Assembly: GCA_963838205.1 (NCBI GenBank)
Contig: CAWIQF010000024.1
Coordinates: 1-64,000, forward strand
DNA from: CAIVVT01 sp963838205
Lineage (GTDB): Bacteria > Acidobacteriota > Terriglobia > Bryobacterales > Bryobacteraceae
Direction: 5' to 3'
Length of the DNA: 64,000 nt
Numbering within the stretch: position 1 is the stretch's first letter; every line of letters begins with the position of its first letter. The translations under genes were made by a program, and so were the position numbers. This document shows, piece after piece, positions 18,904-27,442 of this stretch. Below the pieces are notes generated by a model. The model ran no database searches and was not told where the DNA came from. It was given only the letters and a program-made list of their open reading frames with translations.

Positions 18904-20349
18904 ATGGCTAGTTTTCGCAGGTCAGTCCGGGTGATGGCAGTGCTGGCGATCGCGGCCGGCATCGCGGTAGCCGCTTCGACGGTTAGCGGGCCGGTTGTCT
19001 CGTGCAGTCAGTACAACCAACAGACCGCCCGGCTTCGTCAGGAAAGCCAGACCGAGCTGTTGCCGGCCCTCACTTTTTCGTGCATGGTTTACAACCAGTT
19101 GGCCAACTCCAGCTCGCCCATTCAGGCGGGTACCCTCTACGACTGGGAAGTCTTGTTCCCGCTGAATGCGCCGATCACCAATTCCCCGGCGATCCTGGGC
19201 GGCGCGACCGAACCGCAACTGACGGTTGAAGTGGTCCGCCATGGCAGCACCACCGGCGAAGGGACCGCCACCTTCTACGCCACCAAACTTCCGTCTCCCG
19301 GCGGGATTTACCCCGGCACTGCCAGCTCCGGCGGCGCCGTGATTTTCCCTCAGGTCAATATGAATCCGGATGGCGACCACAGCACCGCGGCTGCTCCCGA
19401 CACTGTCTTTATCAGCATCGTCAACCTGCGTGCCAGCGCTCTCGGCCTGGCCAGCAACCCGCCCAACTACGGCGGTCCGCTGGTTCTCACGATTTGGGCC
19501 AAGCCCAGCCAGACGAAGAATTCGGCGAATCAGACCAACCCGGGCAATGTTTTCGCGGGGATCAACGGCACTCTGACGAATGAGCAACCGACCATCGCGA
19601 TCCAGTTGGGCTATGCCGCACCCAGTCTGCTGGTGTCGGAAGTGAGCGCCTACATCCCGCCGCCGCCGCCCCCGCCGCCGCACGTGCATGGCTATCACGG
19701 TAAGCAAGGCACTGGCTCAAGCAATACTGGCTCAAGCAATAATGTGGAGTACTTCGGCGTCGACTTCGCCGAGCTCTACAGCTACGCCTTTGCGCCGCCC
19801 GTGGATGGTTGGGAATCTCCATCCAAAGACGGTGGCACGCGTCTCGCTTTCGTCTTTTCCAGTGGCGGCGATAACGGTTGGCCGAGCTTCATCGACCTCT
19901 TCGTCCCGGCCACGATCGAGGTGCGCGAGGGCGCCACCGTCGTCGTTGTGGCGAATTATGTCCAATCTCCCAACGCCGATGGCTCCGGCGGCAAAGTCAT
20001 GCCCACCCAGACGGGCACTTTCGCTTCGAACTCCACCTACCTCGGCGTCAATGCGGCCGCCGGCGCTTATTCCTCCTCGCAATGGGTGAATATCACCGGA
20101 ACCACGCTGGTGGTTTATGAGATCGCGGCGGTGCCCCCCGCTTTGCAGGCCGTCACAACTACTCTCGAAGTGCCGGTCGAGGCCGAGATTGTTTCCACTC
20201 CGACGATTTATCCTCCACCGGACGATCCGAAGGCCCAGGTCACGATTGTCATGGCGGGCTTCGCTCCGTGGACTCCCGCTCCCACGGTGCAGACCGCTCC
20301 CATCCCGCGCTTCGCCGTGCCACCCCCAGTGAGTGGCAGCGTGCTGTAG
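18904..20349 (+). CDS. Secreted protein of unknown function with poly-Pro linker
   Basis: I do not recognise this 481-residue protein. It starts at the ATG at 18904 behind a strong gggggagaaag site and has a signal peptide (RRSVRVMAVLAIAAGIAVAAS). The mature part is rich in Ser, Thr, Asn and Pro, with beta-strand-like segments. A run of eight prolines near residues 254-261 is followed by HVHGYHGK and a GTGSSNTGSSNN stretch, encoded by a perfect 15-bp tandem duplication at 19711-19740. The protein is likely exported and may be a surface or extracellular protein. A good terminator follows at 20481. The reading frame is open upstream, but without a start signal. Confidence 0.7.
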   Translation: MASFRRSVRVMAVLAIAAGIAVAASTVSGPVVSCSQYNQQTARLRQESQTELLPALTFSCMVYNQLANSSSPIQAGTLYDWEVLFPLNAPITNSPAILGGATEPQLTVEVVRHGSTTGEGTATFYATKLPSPGGIYPGTASSGGAVIFPQVNMNPDGDHSTAAAPDTVFISIVNLRASALGLASNPPNYGGPLVLTIWAKPSQTKNSANQTNPGNVFAGINGTLTNEQPTIAIQLGYAAPSLLVSEVSAYIPPPPPPPPHVHGYHGKQGTGSSNTGSSNNVEYFGVDFAELYSYAFAPPVDGWESPSKDGGTRLAFVFSSGGDNGWPSFIDLFVPATIEVREGATVVVVANYVQSPNADGSGGKVMPTQTGTFASNSTYLGVNAAAGAYSSSQWVNITGTTLVVYEIAAVPPALQAVTTTLEVPVEAEIVSTPTIYPPPDDPKAQVTIVMAGFAPWTPAPTVQTAPIPRFAVPPPVSGSVL

Positions 20350-20480
20350 GTCGATCCAGGCGCGACGAACCGCCTGTTCCCGCGGCTTTTGACCGGTCGG
20401 GGAATTCTTCAGTGGCCGATGATCGGGAGCGGTTTCCGGGCCTGGCGCCCGCGACCGGGCGGTGCCGGCTCCGGGCCGGC

Positions 20481-20506
20481 AAAACGGATAGGTGTATCCG
20501 TTTTTT
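20481..20506 (+). terminator. Intrinsic terminator
   Basis: ACGGATA-GGTG-TATCCGT followed by six T residues forms a textbook stem with a U-tract, about 130 bases after the stop of the secreted protein gene. The A-tract on the 5' side makes it potentially bidirectional. Confidence 0.85.
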
Positions 20507-20619
20507 CACCAATCATCAATGACTTGCGGACAAGAAACCGGAAAACCGAATCGCTTCCAGTTCGATGCGCGCGCTCGATCCGGGGATCTAAGACGACTGC
20601 AGTCGCGCCCTGCGGCGGG

Positions 20620-20648
20620 TTGGCGATTTCCTCTCAAGAGCTTACAAT
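20620..20648 (+). promoter_or_regulatory. Sigma-70-type promoter of the HAF-repeat gene
   Basis: TTGGCG at 20620-20625 and TACAAT at 20643-20648 are 17 bp apart. Transcription would start near 20655, giving a 57-base leader that ends in a strong aggaggga ribosome-binding site before the GTG at 20712. Confidence 0.65.
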
Positions 20649-20711
20649 CGGGATGAGATCAGAGCGCCGAATGGGATTGGCGGCGTGGTCTGATCATCAC
20701 AGGAGGGAACC

Positions 20712-22196
20712 GTGCGAACGTTCGTAGCCGGTTCACAGCGACGCGGCTCGCCGCCGGCGGCCGCTCAGTCTTCCCCAGCCGTGGAACCCCGTCCAGCGCC
20801 CTTTCCGCCAACAGCCGGTTGCGCCCGCAGGATCATTGCGCCCGGCCCGGGGGCGCTGGCGATCATCGCCTGTCTCGCCGCCGCGCTCTGGGCTCAGCCA
20901 GTCTGGGCGCAGCAGATCGCCGACCTCGGCAGCGACGTCCCCTTCGCGATCAATGCCAGCGGAGAGGCCGTCGGCGTGACGGGAGCGATGCAGGGTTGCA
21001 GCGGCCTCGGGTATCCCTTTCTCTACTCCGGCGGCGTTGTGACCGAATTGAGCACGCTCAGCGTCGGTACGGCCACCGCAATCAACGATAGCGGACAGAT
21101 CGTGGGCCAGACGTTTATCGCACCCTTCCTGTATTCGGGCGGCGTCATGAACGACCTGCGCCCGGCCGGCGTCGGACTGGCCGTGGCCATCAACAACAGC
21201 GGGCAGATCGTTGGCGCGTCGTCCACAAACGGGCCGATCCTCGACGCGTCGCCGGGCAGCGTGCAGCATGCCGTTGTTTATTCCGGCGGCGTCTTGACCG
21301 ACCTGGGTACGCTCGGCGGCAGCCTCAGCGTTGCCACTGCAATCAACGCCAGCGGCCAGGTCGCCGGGTATTCGATGCGAGCGGACGGCACGGAGCATGC
21401 CTTTCTGTATTCCAACGGCGTCATGAGGGACCTGGGGACGCTCGGCGGCGCCATCAGCCACGCCAACGCCATCAACGCCGGCGGAGAGATCGTCGGCTTC
21501 GCGGACACGGCGGACGGCTCCTGGCATGCCTTTCTGTACTCCGGCGGCTTCATGCTCGACCTGGGAACCCTTGGCGGACCGCATAGCGAGGCCTCGGGGA
21601 TCAACACGAGCGGGCAGGTGGTCGGGTACTCGCTACTGGCCGGTGGCGCCAATAGCGCTTTCATTTACTCGAACGGCGTCATGACGGCGCTGAATTCGCT
21701 GCTGCCTCCCGGCTCGGAGTGGGGATATATGGCCCCGCCTTTCGGTCAGGCGGGGCTGGAGCAGGCGAATGCCATCAACGACAACGGCGAGATCGCCGGG
21801 TGCGCGTACGTCAGCGGCGCGATGCATGGGTTCCTGCTCACGCTGACACCGAACCTGACTGGCCTGCGCCCAAGCTCGGTGGCGCCGGGCGGGGCTCCTT
21901 TCACGCTGACGCTCACCGGCACGAGCTTCATTCCGGGGGCGACGGTGAATTGGAACCTCGAATTTTTCAGCATGGCGCTGGCGACAACCTATGTCAGCGC
22001 GACACAGTTGACCGCCATCGTTCCGGCGAGGCTGATCACAACGGATGGTACGGCGATTGTGACTGTGACGACGTCGCAAGGCGTCTCGCCGGGAGCGGCG
22101 CTCGCCATCCACCCGCCGCGCCGTTCGCCCGGGATGCCGCAACGGCCGAAGCCGCCTGAACATCCGCCCGCTGCTCTGAAATGGGACCCGCTATAA
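20712..22196 (+). CDS. Secreted HAF-repeat protein with C-terminal IPT/TIG domain
   Basis: The 494-residue protein starts at GTG behind aggaggga. After a long basic N region it has a hydrophobic export segment near residues 48-66 ending WAQQ. The body is a series of about eight repeats of 35-45 residues of the HAF type: DLGTLGG...A.AIN.SGQ.VG.S....HAFLYS.GV, which probably form a beta-propeller-like array. The last 100 residues resemble an IPT/TIG immunoglobulin-like domain (LRPSSVAPGGAPFTLTLTGT), followed by a basic Pro-rich tail. It is likely extracellular or surface-exposed; the function is unknown. HAF-repeat proteins are common in environmental bacteria. Confidence 0.82.
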   Translation: MRTFVAGSQRRGSPPAAAQSSPAVEPRPAPFPPTAGCARRIIAPGPGALAIIACLAAALWAQPVWAQQIADLGSDVPFAINASGEAVGVTGAMQGCSGLGYPFLYSGGVVTELSTLSVGTATAINDSGQIVGQTFIAPFLYSGGVMNDLRPAGVGLAVAINNSGQIVGASSTNGPILDASPGSVQHAVVYSGGVLTDLGTLGGSLSVATAINASGQVAGYSMRADGTEHAFLYSNGVMRDLGTLGGAISHANAINAGGEIVGFADTADGSWHAFLYSGGFMLDLGTLGGPHSEASGINTSGQVVGYSLLAGGANSAFIYSNGVMTALNSLLPPGSEWGYMAPPFGQAGLEQANAINDNGEIAGCAYVSGAMHGFLLTLTPNLTGLRPSSVAPGGAPFTLTLTGTSFIPGATVNWNLEFFSMALATTYVSATQLTAIVPARLITTDGTAIVTVTTSQGVSPGAALAIHPPRRSPGMPQRPKPPEHPPAALKWDPL

Positions 22197-22324
22197 GCAG
22201 GTTGGCGGACGGGCGCTGTGCGTGAGACGGGCCACGCTGCCTCGCCGCAGACCCATGGCATTGTGCGAATCCCAGATGGCTCAAGCAGAGCCGCTTTTGA
22301 ACCAAGAACCAGAAAACGGAAAAC

Positions 22325-22344
22325 GGGACGTCCTGACATGTCCC
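22325..22344. repeat. Imperfect palindrome GGGACGTCC/TGACATGTCCC
   Basis: A 20-bp imperfect palindrome, GGGACGTCCTGACATGTCCC, lies in the 255-base gap after the HAF-repeat gene. Its GGGACRTCC core recurs as a direct repeat at 50969-51008. The TGTCCCAGTGG to its right recurs near 60695. It may be a dispersed element remnant or the terminator of the preceding gene. Confidence 0.4.
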
Positions 22345-22450
22345 AGTGGCAATTGAGTTGAGCAACGCTCGGCCGTACAGGTGCTAATTGTGCAGGAAGC
22401 CCCGTTTTCTCGGGCGGTGCTTTGCCAGTAGCCGTAGGAGCGGATGGTCG

Positions 22451-22897
22451 CTATTTGAGCGGTGTCGGGGGACGGCGGTAGATGGTCTGGAACTCGCCGC
22501 TGTCGGTGGAGATGGTGGTCGTGGAAGAAGAGCCAGGCAGGCCGGATCCGGTGTGGATGGGCACCGACGGCCCTTGCGGACCGCTTGAGGACGGCGCGGC
22601 GGCATCGTCCACTTTGGTCTGCGTGTTCGTCTTCGGGCCACCTTTCTTAAGCGGGCGGTAGTCGATGCGATCGATGCGGTCGCGGGGAATCGCGACCTGC
22701 TCGTTCTTCACGATGACGAGCAGGCTGTCAGCGGTCGTATCGTTGAACCGGGCCTGGCGCGGGTGGGAGGAGCCGCGCTCGTAGATCTTGAGCTCCGTAC
22801 CGGTTCTCAAATCGCCCAGCTTCTTCCACGCGTCGTCGGCGGCGAGCGCGGCGAAGGCGGCGCACAATGCGAGCAAGAGAAAAATGATGGTACGCAT
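22451..22897 (-). CDS. Small secreted protein of unknown function
   Basis: The 148-residue protein has a clear signal peptide (MRTIIFLLLALCAAFAALAA), a basic domain of about 70 residues (LRTGTELKIYERGSSHPRQA...VAIPRDRIDRIDY) and a low-complexity Ser/Thr/Pro tail. The middle section looks like a small beta-barrel of the kind found in envelope proteins of Acidobacteria, but I cannot name a family. A GGAGAG ribosome-binding site lies just upstream of the ATG at 22897. The gap to the HD-domain gene is short and both read leftward. Confidence 0.7.
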   Translation of the reverse strand: MRTIIFLLLALCAAFAALAADDAWKKLGDLRTGTELKIYERGSSHPRQARFNDTTADSLLVIVKNEQVAIPRDRIDRIDYRPLKKGGPKTNTQTKVDDAAAPSSSGPQGPSVPIHTGSGLPGSSSTTTISTDSGEFQTIYRRPPTPLK

Positions 22898-22944
22898 GGA
22901 CTCTCCAGTGTGCCGATCTTAGCAAATGCGGGTGGGCGGACGCG

Positions 22945-23514
22945 TCAGGCGGCGCCGAAGACGGCCGCGACTTCGGCGCGGAATTGCGCGGCCAGGGTGG
23001 AGCCGGGCGGCTGGGTGAGGCGGGCGTCGAAGATGCGCTGGAGCGACTGGTAGTACCACATCTGTTTTTCGCGGGGCCGCTTGAACCTCTGCCAGGCCTT
23101 ATCGCCGATGCGCGCGAGATCGTGGCGCAGGGAGCGGATATTATCGAGCTTGTCGGCGATGCTGAGGCACAGCGCGTCGGGGTCGCCGGCTTCGAGCAGG
23201 TGCAGGGTGTGCTGTTTGCGCTTTTCCCAGGGCCAGAGTTTGGCGGGTTCGGTGGCGAACTCGACCAGCCGGGCGACGTTGTCGCCGAAGATAGTGCGGA
23301 TCTCGTCGATGGTGGCGTCGGTGTCTTCGACGGTGTCGTGCAGCAGGCCGGCGATGGCTAGTTCGTTGGCGCAATCGTAGTCAATGAGGATCTTGGCGAC
23401 GCGCAGCGGGTGGATCAGGTAGGGAATGCGCGTGCCTTTGCGGAACTGCCCGTCGTGCGCCTCGGCGGCGAAGCGCAGGGCGGCGGAAATGGCCGCTTTG
23501 CCGTCGCTATTCAT
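22945..23514 (-). CDS. SpoT/MESH1-like HD phosphohydrolase
   Basis: The 189-residue single-domain protein matches the hydrolase half of RelA/SpoT enzymes: HDGQFRKGTRIPYLIHPLRVA, AGLLHDTVEDTDAT with the catalytic HD-x-x-ED, and ALCLSIADKLDNIRSL. These motifs bind Mn2+ and the guanosine nucleotide in SpoT and MESH1. No synthetase, TGS or ACT domain is present, so it is a candidate small alarmone hydrolase removing the 3'-pyrophosphate from (p)ppGpp, though hydrolysis of other nucleotides is possible. A TATACT box lies about 30 bases upstream of the ATG. Confidence 0.88.
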   Translation of the reverse strand: MNSDGKAAISAALRFAAEAHDGQFRKGTRIPYLIHPLRVAKILIDYDCANELAIAGLLHDTVEDTDATIDEIRTIFGDNVARLVEFATEPAKLWPWEKRKQHTLHLLEAGDPDALCLSIADKLDNIRSLRHDLARIGDKAWQRFKRPREKQMWYYQSLQRIFDARLTQPPGSTLAAQFRAEVAAVFGAA

Positions 23515-23595
23515 GGTCCGAAGAAGAGATCCCTGGAGGAACCAGTATACGACCGGAAGGGCCGGCGGAGAAGATTCAGAAGCTAGAGGCGGGCG

Positions 23596-24387
23596 CTACT
23601 TCAGGAACCAGACCAGTTGCAGCAACCCATAGACGACGGGGATGGAGAAGAGCGAGGAGTCGACGCGGTCCAGCCAGCCGCCATGGCCGGGCAGAAGGTT
23701 GGAAGAGTCTTTGACGCCCGCGCCGCGTTTGATAGCCGATTCGCAAAGATCGCCGATCTGGCCGGCGGCGTTGGCGGCGGCGCACAGAAGCACGGCCTGC
23801 CAGGCGGGGATCTGTGGGAACAGGAAGTGCAGATAGGCGACGCCGGCGACGCACGAGGCGCCGAGCGAGCCGGCGGTTCCTTCCCAGGTTTTGCCGGGGC
23901 TGATGTGGGGCGAGAGTTTGTGACGGCCGAAGTTGCTGCCGACGTAGTAGGCCACCGAATCGCCGATCCAATTGACGCCCGCGGCAAACAGCAGCCACCA
24001 CGGGCTGATGGCGCGCAGTTCGAGCGCGCAGCGCCAACTGCCGAAGACGTAGAGCAAGCCGAAGACGGAGCAGGCGCTCAGGGGCAGCACTGCGTCGAGC
24101 CGTTCGTGGCGCAGCGACAGAGCGAATGCGAGCAGCGCAAAAAGCACCACGAAGACGCCGATTTGCGGCAGCGGCAAGAGCAGCAGGACCACGCCCGCGA
24201 CATAGCCGGTGAAGGTCTTGGCGAGATTGTCATGCTGCGGGAAGGTGGCCGCGACGATGCCCAGGAACTCGTAGTAGCACAGCAGCGCCACGCCGATGAG
24301 GACTATCAGGAAGACTTGTTGGGGAGCGAAACAGACAAGCCAGAAAAAAAAGACGCCGAGGATCAGGCCGGTGACGAGGCGCTTCAT
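23596..24387 (-). CDS. cdsA: Phosphatidate cytidylyltransferase
   Basis: This membrane protein of about 263 residues has seven to eight hydrophobic helices and the CdsA signature near its C terminus, SAIKRGAGVKD...LPGHGGWLDRVDS, which binds CTP and metal. It makes CDP-diacylglycerol from phosphatidate for phospholipid synthesis. The start at 24387 overlaps the uppS stop (ATGA), so translation is coupled; longer in-frame extensions upstream lie inside uppS and look spurious. The uppS-cdsA order is conserved in many bacteria, although dxr and rseP do not follow here. Confidence 0.95.
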   Translation of the reverse strand: MKRLVTGLILGVFFFWLVCFAPQQVFLIVLIGVALLCYYEFLGIVAATFPQHDNLAKTFTGYVAGVVLLLLPLPQIGVFVVLFALLAFALSLRHERLDAVLPLSACSVFGLLYVFGSWRCALELRAISPWWLLFAAGVNWIGDSVAYYVGSNFGRHKLSPHISPGKTWEGTAGSLGASCVAGVAYLHFLFPQIPAWQAVLLCAAANAAGQIGDLCESAIKRGAGVKDSSNLLPGHGGWLDRVDSSLFSIPVVYGLLQLVWFLK

Positions 24388-25211
24388 CGGGTGGGGACGG
24401 GGACGCTTTCGACATCGCTCTCGGTCACCGCGAGGGCGGGACGGAGGCCGCCGAAGCGGCGGTCGCGCTTCTGGTAAGCCACGATGGCTTCCAGCAGGCA
24501 CGAGCGGTCGAAATCGGGCCAGCAGATGTCAGTGACGTAGAGCTCGGAATAGGCGATTTGCCAAAGCAGGAAGTTGCTGATACGCATCTCGCCGGAGGTG
24601 CGGATGAGCAGGTCGGGCTCGGGCTGGCCGGCGGTGTCGAGCTTGAGCTCGATGGCTTTCTCATTGACCTCGAGGCGGTCCAGCGTGCCGTTGTCGCGGG
24701 CTTCACGGATGAGGCGGTTGACGGCATCCACGATTTCGGATCGTCCGCCGTAATTGATCGCGAGATTGAGGATCATGCCGGTGTTCTCGCTGGTGAGGTG
24801 GATGGCTTCGGCCAGTTCGCGGCGGACTTTTTCCGGCAAGGCTTGAGTGCGGCCGATGGCGCGCATCTGGATATTGTTGGCCATCAGCCGAGGCACTTCG
24901 CGGCCGAGGTAATAGTGGAGCAGACGCCACAGGGTTTCGACTTCGGCGCGGGGGCGTTTCCAGTTCTCTTTGGAAAAAGCGTATAGGGTGAGGCAGCGAA
25001 CGCCCAGGCGAGCACAGGTTTCCACGGTCACGCGAACGGGTTCGACGCCGGCTTTGTGCCCGGCGACGCGCGGCAGGCTGCGGCGGCTGGCCCAGCGGCC
25101 GTTGCCATCCATAATGACGGCGACGTGCTCGGGCAGACGCTCGGGGACGAGCGTGCTGGCGAGTTCCCACTCCCGGGTGCCGGGCTCCAGGATCTCCAAC
25201 AGAGCCTTCAT
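24384..25211 (-). CDS. uppS: Isoprenyl (undecaprenyl diphosphate) synthase
   Basis: The 275-residue protein is a cis-prenyltransferase: VAVIMDGNGRWASRR (catalytic Asp and pyrophosphate loop), HKAGVEPVR, YAFSKENWKRP, LNLAINYGGRSEI and the C-terminal PDLLIRTSGEMRISNFLLWQ. It condenses isopentenyl diphosphate units into undecaprenyl diphosphate, the lipid carrier for cell-wall synthesis. It is slightly longer than the usual 240-250 residues, with about 25 extra N-terminal residues before the conserved core. It is coupled to cdsA by an ATGA overlap. Confidence 0.96.
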   Translation of the reverse strand: MKALLEILEPGTREWELASTLVPERLPEHVAVIMDGNGRWASRRSLPRVAGHKAGVEPVRVTVETCARLGVRCLTLYAFSKENWKRPRAEVETLWRLLHYYLGREVPRLMANNIQMRAIGRTQALPEKVRRELAEAIHLTSENTGMILNLAINYGGRSEIVDAVNRLIREARDNGTLDRLEVNEKAIELKLDTAGQPEPDLLIRTSGEMRISNFLLWQIAYSELYVTDICWPDFDRSCLLEAIVAYQKRDRRFGGLRPALAVTESDVESVPVPTR

Positions 25212-25261
25212 GTGGCGGTAACTTCATCCCATATTACCCCATAGTGCGCGAGGCGTTCGCC

Positions 25262-25690
25262 GCGGAGATGGCAGGCGCGTGAGAAGAATCGGCGATGGAC
25301 GGGGACAGGTGCGCGAGGGGTATAAAGTTTTCGGCGCGCCCGCCGATTGTAGCGTGTGAGTCGATCGAGACACAGACGGGAGGTGCGTGGGAAGGATCGG
25401 CGCTGAACGCGGATAGGGGATGCGAGCGGTATAGAGATTCCGGCGCAATGGCCGAATGTCATGAAAGGACGTTAGCGAAAAAGGCGACAAAAACCCTTGA
25501 TTTTGTCGTCACGAAAATGCAATTAGAAAGTAGCGCGTTTGCAACACTAGGTCACAACGGGGAACGGTGGTGACAGCGGAACGGGTATGAAGCCCTCGGC
25601 GCAGCAGCCGAAAACTCGCAAGGGGGGTTAGCGAAAAGGCCACACAATCCCCGGATCTGTGGTGAGCGAAGTGCTGTGGATGCAGCCGGT
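25262..25690. repeat. Degenerate tandem repeat zone upstream of the HExxH gene
   Basis: The 510-base gap after uppS contains three diverged copies of one unit. Copies 1 (from about 25272) and 2 (from about 25380) share GTGCGTGRGAAGRATCGGCG, then GGTATARAG and CGGCGC...GCCGA, with a period near 108 bp and roughly three quarters identity by eye. Copies 2 and 3 (from about 25580) share the right half: GGTAT, CGGCGCA...GCCGAA, then GTTAGCGAAAA-GGC followed by a GATYTKG element. No gene is apparent in the zone. Confidence 0.6.
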
Positions 25691-25721
25691 TTGAAGCACT
25701 TGAGCGGCACGGAGGCCGGCC

Positions 25722-26324
25722 ATGCTGATCCAATCGATGGCGCTGATTACTCTGACGTGGAGCGCCGTCTCAGCCGCGGATTCGGCCACGATCGGTCTGG
25801 TATTCCGCCAGGGATCGCCGGTTCCGGCCGCTGTTCGCACGTCCTTTGAACAGCAAACGGAGCGTGGACTGCGGCAGATTGTGAGCGAGCCCGGCCTGGA
25901 AGTGACATGGCGGGCGGAGGGCGAAACGGCGCGCGGCGAATCCTGGGCGCGCCTGATCGTGGTGCGATTTCGAGGCGATTGCTCGCTTTCGATGACCAAG
26001 GCGATGCCGCGGCGCGGCCCACTGGGCGCGACGTGGGTGAGCGATGGGCGGATTCTGCCGTTCATCGACATTGACTGCGGGCGGGTCAAGGCGACGCTGG
26101 CGGGCAGCGGGCCGTGGCCGCAGGCGTTGATCCCGCCAGGAGTGCTGGCGCGGGCGCTGAGCCACGTGGCGCTGCACGAGATGTACCACGTGCTGACGGA
26201 ACGGGCGGCCCATGACCGCGACGGGCTGTTCAAGGCGGCGTATTCGGCGGAGGACTTGCTGGCCCCGGCGGTGTTCAAGGGGCAGCGGCGAGCGGCGCTG
26301 ACGGGATTCGGCCCGGCGCGCTGA
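25722..26324 (+). CDS. Secreted protein with HExxH metallopeptidase motif
   Basis: The 200-residue protein has a short N-terminal export signal (MLIQSMALITLTWSAVSAAD) and a single conserved-looking element, LSHVALHEMYHVLTERAAHD near residues 147-166, whose HEMYH is a zincin motif. A third ligand could be His164 or a downstream acidic residue. Otherwise no family is recognised. It may be a secreted zinc peptidase, perhaps inactive. The ATG follows a ggcacggagg ribosome-binding site. It stands alone between the repeat zone and a convergent gene. Confidence 0.7.
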   Translation: MLIQSMALITLTWSAVSAADSATIGLVFRQGSPVPAAVRTSFEQQTERGLRQIVSEPGLEVTWRAEGETARGESWARLIVVRFRGDCSLSMTKAMPRRGPLGATWVSDGRILPFIDIDCGRVKATLAGSGPWPQALIPPGVLARALSHVALHEMYHVLTERAAHDRDGLFKAAYSAEDLLAPAVFKGQRRAALTGFGPAR

Positions 26325-26370
26325 GAAATACGCCGGCTGCAGCAGTTGTTGCATTTTCCGGGCGGCGAGG

Positions 26371-27195
26371 TTAGAAACCGGTTTCGGTTGCGGGACCGGG
26401 TGGATTGACCGCGGACTTTCGGACGAGGTCGCGGACCAGGCTCCACGGTACAGTCATCTCGAGGCGCGGGGAGCCGGGATCGGCTAGCGCGTCGCCACTC
26501 CAAAGCAGCACGAGACCGGATTGGGTCAGAGCGAATTGCTGAGGCATGGCGAAGCTGCCGTCCTTGAGAGGCAGGGGAGACGATTCCGAGAGGCTCAGCG
26601 TCTCGCGCAGACGGCGTTCGGCGAGAGAGGATAGGCGTGGCGCGGCATCCTTCTCAAGCAGCGAATCGAGGGTCACGGCAGAGCCGGTGCGGGGATCGAG
26701 GTTGAGGTAGGCGCGCTGGTCGAAGGGCAGTTCTTTGCCGGTCTGTCCGAGGCGGTCGACGCGGAAACTCCAGACCTCCGGGCGGCGCGCCAGGAGTTGA
26801 ATCGAGCGGCGCTCGAACCAGGTCGAGTCGGCGTAAATGACTCCCTTGTGCTCCACGCGCCAGCGTTCGATCAAGCCGGCGGCGTAGGGCTCCAGCTCCG
26901 CGGCGCCACCGGGAAAGCCGAGCGCGGTCAGCAGGGCGGAATTGAACTTCGAGGCGGCATCGCCGCCACCGCCGTGCAGTTCCGGCCAATTGGCTCGGAA
27001 GCTGACGCAGGCCTCGTCGCGGTGGCCGTGGTCTCCGCAGCCGGGCTCCGATTTTTCAAAGGTCCGCTGTTCGAAGGTGAGCGGCGGGGGTGCGGGCGCG
27101 GTTGGCTCGGTGCGCGAGCCGCAGGCTGCAGCAAGGAGGAAAAAAAGGACGCAGAGGCAGAGCGCTAGTGTGGACGCGAGCTGCGTCATTCGCAT
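26371..27195 (-). CDS. Lipoprotein with DUF4163/DUF3298-like domain
   Basis: The protein of about 274 residues starts at the ATG at 27195 (MRMTQLASTLALC); the lipobox LLAAAC predicts lipid attachment at the cysteine about 25 residues in. The rest resembles the RsiV-type extracellular fold: an N-terminal DUF4163-like part (SFRANWPELHG...SKFNSALL) and a C-terminal DUF3298-like part (YLNLDPRTGSAVTLDSLLEKDAAPRL...FALTQSGLVLLW). Such domains bind sugars or lysozyme in some proteins; here the function is unknown. A longer frame upstream begins at 27261 but would bury the signal peptide. Confidence 0.75.
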   Translation of the reverse strand: MRMTQLASTLALCLCVLFFLLAAACGSRTEPTAPAPPPLTFEQRTFEKSEPGCGDHGHRDEACVSFRANWPELHGGGGDAASKFNSALLTALGFPGGAAELEPYAAGLIERWRVEHKGVIYADSTWFERRSIQLLARRPEVWSFRVDRLGQTGKELPFDQRAYLNLDPRTGSAVTLDSLLEKDAAPRLSSLAERRLRETLSLSESSPLPLKDGSFAMPQQFALTQSGLVLLWSGDALADPGSPRLEMTVPWSLVRDLVRKSAVNPPGPATETGF

Positions 27196-27442
27196 GCGCC
27201 AGCACTGTCTGTGGCGGGTATAAACCAACATTGTGGAGATTCCGACTCGTGAACCAGCCACGCGCTCAAGCGGGAGGCCGCAGCGCGGGGAGGCTCTCTA
27301 TCAAAGTACCGTAAGCGGCTCGCGGCTCTCACAGCAGGGAAGCTCGGGGGCTGTCCATATCGAGGTCGAGGCAGCAGGCGCGAGTTGAAAAAGGGGAGAA
27401 GAGGGTGCGGCGCGAAGTGCGGGAGCACCCTCCGAATCGGCG

